Source of the DNA: Rhodospirillaceae bacterium
Lineage (GTDB): Bacteria > Pseudomonadota > Alphaproteobacteria > Thalassobaculales > Thalassobaculaceae
Length of the DNA stretch: 6,728 nucleotides
Direction: 5' to 3'
NCBI GenBank assembly: GCA_002730675.1
Contig: PCAV01000103.1
Location: 1 to 6,728 of the forward strand
The notes beneath the pieces are model-generated. The model ran no database searches and was not told where the DNA came from. It was given only the letters and a program-made list of their open reading frames with translations. The position numbers and the translations under genes are program-made. Shown here one piece after another: positions 1-6,107 of this stretch; position 1 is the stretch's first letter; each line of letters begins with the position of its first letter.

Positions 1-404
1 CAAAATTTGAACGCATAACAGCTGATATCACTATTGATTTTTCCCATGGGTTTGGTGGGGGATGTTCTATCGCCTGGTTTAATCCAAAGAATGACGTTAT
101 GGATGATCTAAGAGATTATTTTCGCGATGAATTTCTAAAGGGAATTGTGCAACAGCCTGGCGTAGTGGGGGCTATTTTAGCCGAAAATAACCTTGAAGTA
201 GTAAATAAAGGTCGTCAAGCGCAAGGGATCGAGATTCCAGAAAATGAAACACCTTCTTGGATTATAATAGTTGAAGCACAAGACAGTGTGATGGCCTCGC
301 GATCGATAAGCAGTTTGCCGAAATATGGTCTGCCAAAATTCTTTTTGGTCGGGTCGGAAATTGAAACATCAAACTATAATTTAATATTTGGAAATAATCG
401 CTAG
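1..404 (+). CDS. Unrecognised protein, C-terminal part only (5' end outside window)
   Basis: The reading frame is open from base 3 to the TAG at 402-404, so the gene enters from the left and 133 C-terminal residues are visible. The ATG at 99 is internal: the codons before it read sensibly (for example GGGCSIAWFNPKND) with no stop, so it is probably not the start. The protein is soluble-looking, with no membrane segment. The visible part has an amphipathic helix (DDLRDYFRDEFLKGI), a turn (QQPGVVGAIL) and a beta-like stretch (PSWIIIVEAQDS). That strand-helix-strand pattern with a central PGV.GA turn resembles dimeric alpha/beta-barrel (EthD-like) domains, but this is only an impression and I do not recognise the family. 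It lies 56 bases upstream of tgt in the same direction and could share its transcript. No function is assigned. Confidence 0.7.
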   Translation, partial: KFERITADITIDFSHGFGGGCSIAWFNPKNDVMDDLRDYFRDEFLKGIVQQPGVVGAILAENNLEVVNKGRQAQGIEIPENETPSWIIIVEAQDSVMASRSISSLPKYGLPKFFLVGSEIETSNYNLIFGNNR

Positions 405-460
405 TTGCACAGTGTATTTGTCGATAAACGCGAACGGTTTACTCCTGAAAGTTTTTAATT

Positions 461-1588
461 ATGTCGATTTCTTTTTCTGTGGATTGCAAGGACGGTTTTG
501 CTCGATGCGGTAGCCTGTTAACTCAACATGGTAAAATAGACACCCCAACTTTCATGCCTGTTGGAACCGCAGCAACGGTGAAGGCAATGATGCCTGCTTC
601 CGTTAAAGAAACTGGTGCCCAGATACTTCTTGGTAATACCTACCATTTAATGCTGAGGCCGGGTGCGTCCCGCATTAAAGAACTAGGTGGGCTTCACAAA
701 TTTATGGGTTGGGATGGACCTATATTAACGGATTCCGGTGGTTATCAAGTCATGTCGCTTTCGCAACTTCGTAAGCTTGATGAAGACGGCGTAACTTTCA
801 GAAGTCATATAGATGGTTCGTATCATAAATTAACGCCGGAAAAATCGATCGAAATTCAGCAAGATTTGGGTTCAAATATTACGATGGCGTTCGATGAATG
901 CACTCCATTTCCGGTTTCTGAAGATGAAGCAGAAAGATCGATGCTTTTGTCAATGCGATGGGCAGAGCGATCAAAGCAATCCTTTAGCGACAGAGATGGG
1001 TTTGGTTTATTTGGAATAGTGCAAGGAAGTATTTTTGAGAGCTTAAGAATTCAATCGGCTAAAAAGCTGAAAAGAATTGGTTTTGACGGCTATGCAGTTG
1101 GTGGGCTTGCTGTTGGTGAAGGTTATGAAACCATGATTAATGTTTTGAAAATGACGGTTCCGTGTCTACCAGAGGATAAGCCCCGATACCTGATGGGTGT
1201 TGGAAAGCCGCGTGATCTATTGGCAGCAGTGCAAAATGGTGTAGATATGTTTGATTGTGTGCTTCCAACTCGTTCTGGCAGAACTGGACAAGCATTTACA
1301 AGACGAGGTGAAGTGAATTTAAGGAATGCCAGGCATGCATGTGATCCACGGCCCTTAGATGCCGAATGTAATTGTCCTGCTTGCCAACAGTTCAGCAGAG
1401 CTTATTTGCATCATTTGGTGAAATCTGGGGAAATTCTTGGGGCCATGTTATTAACCTGGCACAACCTTAGATATTATCAAGACTTAATGCGAGGATTGAG
1501 AGAAGCAATAAAGAATGGTTTACTGGCTGAGTTTTCTAGGTTGTTTCATAAGGAACAAAGCTTAGGCGATATAGCCTCGATGAAATGA
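461..1588 (+). CDS. tgt: tRNA-guanine transglycosylase (queuine tRNA-ribosyltransferase)
   Basis: This cytosolic enzyme exchanges guanine-34 of tRNA-Asp, -Asn, -His and -Tyr for preQ1, the base-insertion step of bacterial queuosine synthesis. At 375 residues it has the usual bacterial length. It is a single TIM-barrel: the N-terminal [14 protein letters not shown] block is at about 24-36, the general-base Asp91 lies in [10 protein letters not shown], the base-pocket segments are DECTPFP (145-151), GIVQGS (185-190) and GGLAVGE (214-220), and the nucleophile Asp265 lies in [12 protein letters not shown]. The structural zinc site is complete: Cys303, Cys305, Cys308 and His334. The GGLAVGE form marks the bacterial preQ1-type enzyme rather than the archaeal one. 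The start at 461 fits, because family members begin only a few residues before the DG.AR.G motif; upstream there is only a weak GAAAG and no strong Shine-Dalgarno sequence. queG follows after 49 bases. queA, which often adjoins tgt, is not immediately upstream. Confidence 0.98.
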   Translation: MSISFSVDCKDGFARCGSLLTQHGKIDTPTFMPVGTAATVKAMMPASVKETGAQILLGNTYHLMLRPGASRIKELGGLHKFMGWDGPILTDSGGYQVMSLSQLRKLDEDGVTFRSHIDGSYHKLTPEKSIEIQQDLGSNITMAFDECTPFPVSEDEAERSMLLSMRWAERSKQSFSDRDGFGLFGIVQGSIFESLRIQSAKKLKRIGFDGYAVGGLAVGEGYETMINVLKMTVPCLPEDKPRYLMGVGKPRDLLAAVQNGVDMFDCVLPTRSGRTGQAFTRRGEVNLRNARHACDPRPLDAECNCPACQQFSRAYLHHLVKSGEILGAMLLTWHNLRYYQDLMRGLREAIKNGLLAEFSRLFHKEQSLGDIASMK

Positions 1589-1637
1589 AGTGCTCAATGT
1601 ATTTTAAGTTAGGCAAACGCTTGAAATGGATTACTAA

Positions 1638-2759
1638 ATGAAAGAGCTTATAAAAGAGAAGGCTCTTGAAATTGGTTTTGATGCTATCGGTTTCACAGCA
1701 CCGTCATTGAATAGCAATACAACAGAAAAGTTCGACAACTTTATATCGAATGGATTTTTTGGTGACATGGAGTGGATGGCCAAAAATGCTCATCGTCGCA
1801 GGGATCCCAAACTGTTTTGGCCAGAAGCGCGATCTATTATTGTGGTGGCTTCTAATTATGGCCCAAAAAGTAATCCATTGAGTGATTTGAACGCTTTTGA
1901 TCGAGGAAATATTTCAGTCTACGCCCGTAATCGGGATTACCATGATGTTTTAAAAAAAAAACTAAAAACACTTGGTAGATGGCTCGGAGAACACTTCCCG
2001 TGCGAGCTTAAAGTTTTTGTTGATACAGCGCCTATACTGGAAAAGCCACTTGCTCAGAATGCCGGAATTGGATGGCAAGGCAAACATTCGAATTTAGTTA
2101 ATAAGGGTTTTGGTTCGTGGTTATTTTTAGGGGAGGTCTTCACAACTCTTGATTTAGAACCTGATACGGTAGAGCAAGATCACTGTGGTAGTTGCACAAA
2201 ATGTTTGGATATTTGCCCAACACATGCCTTTCCCGCTCCTTATCAACTTGATGCGAGGAGGTGCATCTCATATTTGACAATCGAGCACAAGGGGCACATT
2301 CCGGTTGAATTCCGTAAGCTTATTGGAAATAGAATATATGGTTGTGATGATTGTTTGGCTGTGTGCCCGTGGAATAAGTTTGCAAAAATCGCTAGTGAAA
2401 TTGCTTTCATCCCAAGAGACAACCTTAACCTGCCACTTCTAGAAGAACTCCTGCTGCTTGATGATCAGAGTTTCCGCAACTATTTCTCCCGCTCACCAAT
2501 AAAGAGGATTGGTAGAGATAGGTTTATACGAAATGTCCTCGTTGCATTTGGTAATTCAAAAATATCAGAGGTGCCATCTATTTTATCAAAGTTACTTTCC
2601 GATCCTGCACCAATTGTTCGGTCTATGGCCGTGTGGGCATTAGGCCAAATAGGTGACAAAAAGACCATAAAAGCGAGTTATGAAGCACTTTTTGTTAAAG
2701 AGCAGGACGAAGTTGTTCAATCTGAATGGGCGACGGTTATTGAGCGTTTGCATCCTTAA
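1638..2759 (+). CDS. queG: Epoxyqueuosine reductase QueG
   Basis: QueG reduces epoxyqueuosine in tRNA to queuosine, the last step of the pathway, using cobalamin and two [4Fe-4S] clusters in the cytosol. The 373 residues match the family (E. coli about 379). Visible in order: an N-terminal cobalamin-binding reductase domain with FGDMEWMAK (41-49) and VDTAPILEKPLAQNAGIGW (128-146), which contains the conserved Asp129 expected as proton donor. A bacterial ferredoxin-like part follows with Cys183, Cys186, Cys189, Cys193 and Cys209, then YGCDDCLAVCPWN with Cys236, Cys239 and Cys243, giving eight cysteines for two clusters. The C-terminal end (about 296-370) is a short HEAT-like repeat, as known for QueG. 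The ATG at 1638 directly follows an in-frame TAA (1635-1637), so the start cannot lie further upstream. Ribosome-binding signal is weak (GGA at 1628-1630). A run of ten A residues (1952-1961) lies in the coding region but the frame is intact. Confidence 0.97.
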   Translation: MKELIKEKALEIGFDAIGFTAPSLNSNTTEKFDNFISNGFFGDMEWMAKNAHRRRDPKLFWPEARSIIVVASNYGPKSNPLSDLNAFDRGNISVYARNRDYHDVLKKKLKTLGRWLGEHFPCELKVFVDTAPILEKPLAQNAGIGWQGKHSNLVNKGFGSWLFLGEVFTTLDLEPDTVEQDHCGSCTKCLDICPTHAFPAPYQLDARRCISYLTIEHKGHIPVEFRKLIGNRIYGCDDCLAVCPWNKFAKIASEIAFIPRDNLNLPLLEELLLLDDQSFRNYFSRSPIKRIGRDRFIRNVLVAFGNSKISEVPSILSKLLSDPAPIVRSMAVWALGQIGDKKTIKASYEALFVKEQDEVVQSEWATVIERLHP

Positions 2760-2770
2760 TGAAAAAATGA

Positions 2771-2776
2771 AGAGAG
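2771..2776 (+). promoter_or_regulatory. Ribosome binding site of the PLP decarboxylase gene
   Basis: AGAGAG lies six bases before the ATG at 2783, a good position for a Shine-Dalgarno sequence though not a perfect match. It supports the chosen start and fits translation from a shared mRNA with queG, whose stop codon is only 23 bases upstream of this ATG. Confidence 0.6.
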
Positions 2777-2782
2777 CCGGTT

Positions 2783-4204
2783 ATGGATATCGATGAGTTC
2801 AGAAAGCATGGTCATCAGCTTATTGATTGGATGGCTGATTATATGGACACGGTTGAAAAACTCCCTGTGCGTTCTCAGGTGGAGCCAGGTGAAATATCCA
2901 AACGTTTGAAAAAGAAACCGCCAACAAACGGCGAACCTATGGAGAATATAATAGACGATTTTAAAACGACGATTCTCCCCGGTATAACTCACTGGCAACA
3001 TCCCCGTTTTTTTGCCTATTTCCCTGCCAATTCGAGTCCTCCATCTGTTTTAGCGGAAATGCTGACAGCTACGCTCGGTGCACAATGTATGTTGTGGCAG
3101 ACTAGTCCAGCTGCCACAGAGATGGAAACACGTATGATGCAATGGCTAGCAAGTATGATTGACCTTCCAAAGAAGTTTAGTGGCGTCATTCAAGATTCTG
3201 CTTCCAGTGCAACACTTTGTGCGTTGTTAACTGCCCGAGAGAAAGCCACTTCCTGGAAAACTAATGACTTAGGATTCATGACTATAGCGAAAAAATTAAT
3301 TGTTTATACATCTGAAGAAGCACATTCCTCCACTGAAAAGGGGGCAAAAATTGCAGGTTTTGGTAAGGATAATATACGCTTTATTCCTACAGATGATAAA
3401 TTTAGCATGTGCCCAAACCACCTACGAAAAGAAATTCAATCCGATTTAGACAAGGGGTTTGTTCCTACTTGTGTGGTCGCTTCTATTGGGACGACAGGTG
3501 TTGGAGCTATTGACCCAATCAAAAAAATTGCAACATTGTGCAAGGAGTTTGACATCTTTCTACACGTTGATGCGGCATGGGCGGGAGCCGCAATGATACT
3601 GCCTGAACATAGATCGATGGCGGACGGAATTGAGTTAGCTGATAGTATCGTTATTAATCCTCATAAGTGGCTTTTAACGAACTTTGATTGTTCTGCTCAC
3701 TTTGTAAAGGATCCCAATGCGCTGACAAGTACGCTTTCAATTTTACCCGAATACCTTAAGAGTAAAGAAAGTGAAGATATAATTGATTATCGTGATTGGA
3801 GTATTCCACTTGGCCGGCGTTTCAGAGCTTTAAAACTTTGGTTTGTCATCAGATATTACGGGGTGGGGGGGCTACAAAAAATGATTAGAAAACATATCGA
3901 GTTGGCCTCCCAAGTGGAGGAATGGATCAATGATTCTAAAAATTTTGAGTTAGTGGCCCCGCGATCACTATCTCTGATTAACTTCAGACTTCTTCCCAAG
4001 CAAAGTGACAAGGTATTAGACATTGATAGATTAAACTTGAAACTTTTAAATGACTTAAATGACAGTGGCACGACCTACTTTACGCAAAACCGGGTGCGCG
4101 GTCATTTTGTCATACGATGGTCAATCGGTCAGACGAACACGGAGTTGACACACGTTAAGGATGCTTGGGCGCAGATCAAACAAACAGCGTCAAGTATAAC
4201 CTAG
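2783..4204 (+). CDS. Pyridoxal-phosphate-dependent amino acid decarboxylase (group II, aromatic-L-amino-acid decarboxylase type)
   Basis: The family removes the alpha-carboxyl group from L-amino acids (DOPA, tryptophan, tyrosine and others) to give amines. The 473 residues match DDC-type enzymes. Seen in order: the N-terminal helix segment (1-30), HPRFFAYFPANSS (73-85), His181 in EEAHSS, which stacks on PLP, GTTGVGAIDP (236-245), HVDAAWAGAA (261-270) with PLP-nitrogen ligand Asp263, and the Schiff-base Lys295 in NPHKWLLTNFDCSA. Tyr336 in IDYRDWSIPLGRRFRALK corresponds to the catalytic-loop tyrosine of animal DDC. Relatives that make aldehydes instead of amines usually replace that tyrosine by Phe or the histidine by Asn; both are kept here, so plain decarboxylation is expected. 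Trp266 replaces the common Tyr of the DAAYAG motif. The substrate cannot be read from the sequence. The gene lies 23 bases after queG, probably in one transcript, and ends 12 bases from the convergent - strand block. Confidence 0.93.
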   Translation: MDIDEFRKHGHQLIDWMADYMDTVEKLPVRSQVEPGEISKRLKKKPPTNGEPMENIIDDFKTTILPGITHWQHPRFFAYFPANSSPPSVLAEMLTATLGAQCMLWQTSPAATEMETRMMQWLASMIDLPKKFSGVIQDSASSATLCALLTAREKATSWKTNDLGFMTIAKKLIVYTSEEAHSSTEKGAKIAGFGKDNIRFIPTDDKFSMCPNHLRKEIQSDLDKGFVPTCVVASIGTTGVGAIDPIKKIATLCKEFDIFLHVDAAWAGAAMILPEHRSMADGIELADSIVINPHKWLLTNFDCSAHFVKDPNALTSTLSILPEYLKSKESEDIIDYRDWSIPLGRRFRALKLWFVIRYYGVGGLQKMIRKHIELASQVEEWINDSKNFELVAPRSLSLINFRLLPKQSDKVLDIDRLNLKLLNDLNDSGTTYFTQNRVRGHFVIRWSIGQTNTELTHVKDAWAQIKQTASSIT

Positions 4205-4216
4205 ATTCTCTTCATA

Positions 4217-5113
4217 TTATGCAAAGGGAACTACACCATCCGGAAGATTCTCTATATGAGTGCATATTTCTCCTGGCGTAGTTAGCCAGATTTTATCACG
4301 GTAATTCAGAATATGTTCGAAAGCTCGGCGAAGCTGTCGTATCCGATAAGGTCGCCCAACTACAAACGGATGCAGTGATATGGGACAAACTAGGGCGTGC
4401 CCATCGTTATTGGATTGCTCCAACATTTCGTCAAAGTTATCAATCAGCATTTCGGTAAATTCCGCCGATGTGTACCGATACCAAACGATACCTCGGTTGT
4501 CATTCGCTTCGACGGGATATGGCATGGATAGGATCTTGCCATTTCTAGTTTTTATCCAGACAGGTTGGTCATCCATTGTCCAATCCATGACATACCGATA
4601 ACCTTCTTCTTGGAGAATATCCATTGTAGTCTCATTATTTGAAAGCCAAGGGCTCATCCAGCCAATAGGAGGTTTCCCTTCTTGTTCTGATATTGCTTTC
4701 GTACAGGAGCGTATCATGGCTCTTTCGTCATCTTCAGAAAGTCCTTCCTGCTCTTCCGAGTTCGTGTAGCCATGGCCCAGGAATTCGTCACCTCTTTCCC
4801 TTATTCTTGATGGAATATCTGGACACTCCTCATAGATTGCTGTGTTTATTTGATGCTCTACGGGGATGTTCAATTCGTCAAACATATCCATCAATCGCCA
4901 AAAACCAACCCGGTTTCCGTAATCTCTCCATGAGTAAATACTATGGCTTCTAGCTTGTTCGGGGGGCGCTATTGCAGCACCTTTACCTTCTCCATAGCTA
5001 AATGCTTCGATATTCATGGCTATATATACAGCAAGCTTCTTTCCGTTTGGCCATTCATATTGGGCTCTTGATGGAAGACTTGAATATGGATACCTATTAT
5101 GTTGCTTTAACAT
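4217..5113 (-). CDS. PuuE-like polysaccharide deacetylase superfamily protein (possible allantoinase-like amidohydrolase)
   Basis: The 298-residue protein has a NodB-type barrel and no signal peptide, so it is probably cytosolic and acts on a small molecule rather than cell wall. The segment SIYSWRDYGNRVGFWRLMD (58-76) and the preceding MNIEAFSYGEG (33-43) resemble PuuE, the allantoinase recruited from polysaccharide deacetylases. Other landmarks are GHGYTNSEEQ (113-122), GWMSPWLSNNETT (151-163), SMPYPVEANDN (196-206) and SLHPF (246-250). Metal ligands of true deacetylases are partly gone: the motif-1 Asp pair is replaced around Asn34-Ile-Glu36, and the H-x3-H motif reads His114-Gly-Tyr-Thr-Asn118. 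His248 of the C-terminal motif remains. PuuE is reported to work without metal, which fits. The start at 5113 has a good AGGAG six bases upstream, and the acetamidase-family gene ends within that site, so the two are probably translationally coupled. The superfamily is sure; allantoinase activity is only possible. Confidence 0.87.
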   Translation of the reverse strand: MLKQHNRYPYSSLPSRAQYEWPNGKKLAVYIAMNIEAFSYGEGKGAAIAPPEQARSHSIYSWRDYGNRVGFWRLMDMFDELNIPVEHQINTAIYEECPDIPSRIRERGDEFLGHGYTNSEEQEGLSEDDERAMIRSCTKAISEQEGKPPIGWMSPWLSNNETTMDILQEEGYRYVMDWTMDDQPVWIKTRNGKILSMPYPVEANDNRGIVWYRYTSAEFTEMLIDNFDEMLEQSNNDGHALVCPISLHPFVVGRPYRIRQLRRAFEHILNYRDKIWLTTPGEICTHIENLPDGVVPFA

Positions 5114-5119
5114 TTTTAA

Positions 5120-5124
5120 CTCCT
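5120..5124 (-). promoter_or_regulatory. Ribosome binding site of the PuuE-like gene, overlapping the upstream stop codon
   Basis: AGGAG on the - strand lies six bases before the ATG at 5113. The upstream gene's TAG stop (5125-5123) supplies its first two bases, giving the order TAGGAG-TTAAAA-ATG. A ribosome ending on the first gene would sit on this signal, so coupled translation is likely. Confidence 0.75.
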
Positions 5125-6058
5125 ATAAGACTGTCTTGGGTAACATTACGTGTACACCCTTGTTGCCGTTGACAATCTGGGTGACCCTCAGATCAGCAAC
5201 CAATGAACAGAGGGAGTATGCCTGAGATTTTGATAAATTTGTTCTTTGGGTTATTAGGATGATCATTTGACGAAGTGCTTCTTTAGCTGCATCGTCAAGA
5301 TCTTCATCAAAAGCCATAGTAATAAAATGTGATGGACTTTCAGCCTGTGGCAGCGTCAAAGATAGATCTTCTCTCACTGTTAAACGAAATTTTCCTTCCA
5401 AAGCGGTCTCTATAGCGGTTACGCAAACTTCACCATCTCCTTGGCAGCCGTGTCCATCACCTGCAGAGAAATTGGCTCCCTCTACGAAAATAGGCAAGAA
5501 AACTGACGTGCCGGAAACCAGCTCTTTGTTATCCATATTCCCGCCATGTGCTCGTGGAATAATGGATGTTATCATTCCCCAATTTTTTGGGGGTGCGCAG
5601 CCCATCACCCCAAAAAATGGCTTGAGAGGAAGTCTTGTTCCCCAGGGTAATTCGCCTTCATTTTTTTCTTTGTCCAGTTTGATGGTGATATGAGATTCCT
5701 CGTCGAACTCCCCTGGCAAACCGCCAGATAATGGTTTAACAAAGTTATAGCCCCAGTCTTGTGTTAAACTAATATCTAGGATATCGACTTGCAAAACTTG
5801 TCCTGGTTTTGCGTTGCTTATATGAATAGGTCCGGTCAAAATATGACCGTGCATTTTCTTTGGAACTTTTTTATGAATCTCTAAAAGTTCTGGTGGGACA
5901 TAATAATCTGGGCCTGGAAGATTTTCAGGTCCTCCTGAAACAGAGTTGAGAATAATAGTATCTCCGGAGGCAATCTCCATTATTGGGTCGAGTTTAGCGT
6001 CAAAATATCCCCAGTGAACCGTGGAGGGTGATGCTTCAACATTGTGAGTATTTGCCAT
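5123..6058 (-). CDS. Acetamidase/formamidase family protein
   Basis: Members of this family (FmdA/AmdA) hydrolyse short amides such as formamide or acetamide to the acid and ammonia in the cytosol. The 311 residues match the shorter, AmdA-like branch; FmdA of methylotrophs is about 400. Diagnostic segments are FDAKLDPIMEIASGDTI (19-35), HGHILTGPIHI (70-80), GCAPPKNWGMITSIIPRAHGG (near 153-173), MDNKEL (175-180) and FSAGDGHGCQGDGEVCVTAIE (near 197-217), which together leave little doubt of the family. No signal peptide or membrane segment is visible. The start at 6058 is suitable, as the FD.KL block normally begins about 10-20 residues in; its ribosome-binding signal is weak (GGA at 6071-6069). 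It lies between a racemase-family gene (49 bases upstream) and the PuuE-like gene (9 bases downstream), which suggests it removes an amide group released in the same pathway. The actual amide is unknown. Confidence 0.95.
   Translation of the reverse strand: MANTHNVEASPSTVHWGYFDAKLDPIMEIASGDTIILNSVSGGPENLPGPDYYVPPELLEIHKKVPKKMHGHILTGPIHISNAKPGQVLQVDILDISLTQDWGYNFVKPLSGGLPGEFDEESHITIKLDKEKNEGELPWGTRLPLKPFFGVMGCAPPKNWGMITSIIPRAHGGNMDNKELVSGTSVFLPIFVEGANFSAGDGHGCQGDGEVCVTAIETALEGKFRLTVREDLSLTLPQAESPSHFITMAFDEDLDDAAKEALRQMIILITQRTNLSKSQAYSLCSLVADLRVTQIVNGNKGVHVMLPKTVL
5582..5618. repeat. Perfect 11-bp inverted repeat inside the acetamidase-family gene
   Basis: ATTTTTTGGGG at 5582-5592 is the exact reverse complement of CCCCAAAAAAT at 5608-5618, with a 15-base loop. 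It spans codons for about residues 147-159 (PFFGVMGCAPPKN), which belong to a conserved family motif, so the repeat may simply result from codon choice. In the mRNA it could form a hairpin. It is not followed by a U-run, so it does not look like a terminator. Confidence 0.5.
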
Positions 6059-6107
6059 GAGCTATTTTTCCAGATCGCTATTAAGATTTACAAGACAAAA
6101 ATTAAAG

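Noticed and set aside
99..404. ATG at 99 as the start of the first gene
   Set aside because: The same frame is open back to base 3 with protein-like sequence, so the gene very probably starts before the window.
405..460. Possible promoter before tgt (TTGCAC at 405-410)
   Set aside because: No -10-like hexamer at proper spacing; the only candidate, GATAAA, is about 12 bases away, so it is not supported.
3859..3871. G-rich run (GGGGTGGGGGGG) in the decarboxylase gene as a phase-variable tract
   Set aside because: It encodes the conserved YGVGGL segment in frame, and seven G residues alone are weak evidence for phase variation.
5472..5693. Opposite-strand open frame inside the acetamidase-family gene, and similar frames at 4380-4601, 4693-4953, 5016-5225 and 6142-6585 (+) and 2480-2668, 2756-3001 and 3856-4071 (-)
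   Set aside because: All lie antisense mainly within well-supported genes, have no recognisable domains and no good ribosome binding sites; they are shadows of the real coding frames.
6059..6107. Promoter or terminator between the racemase-like and acetamidase-family genes
   Set aside because: The 49 bases are AT-rich without a hairpin or a convincing -35/-10 pair.
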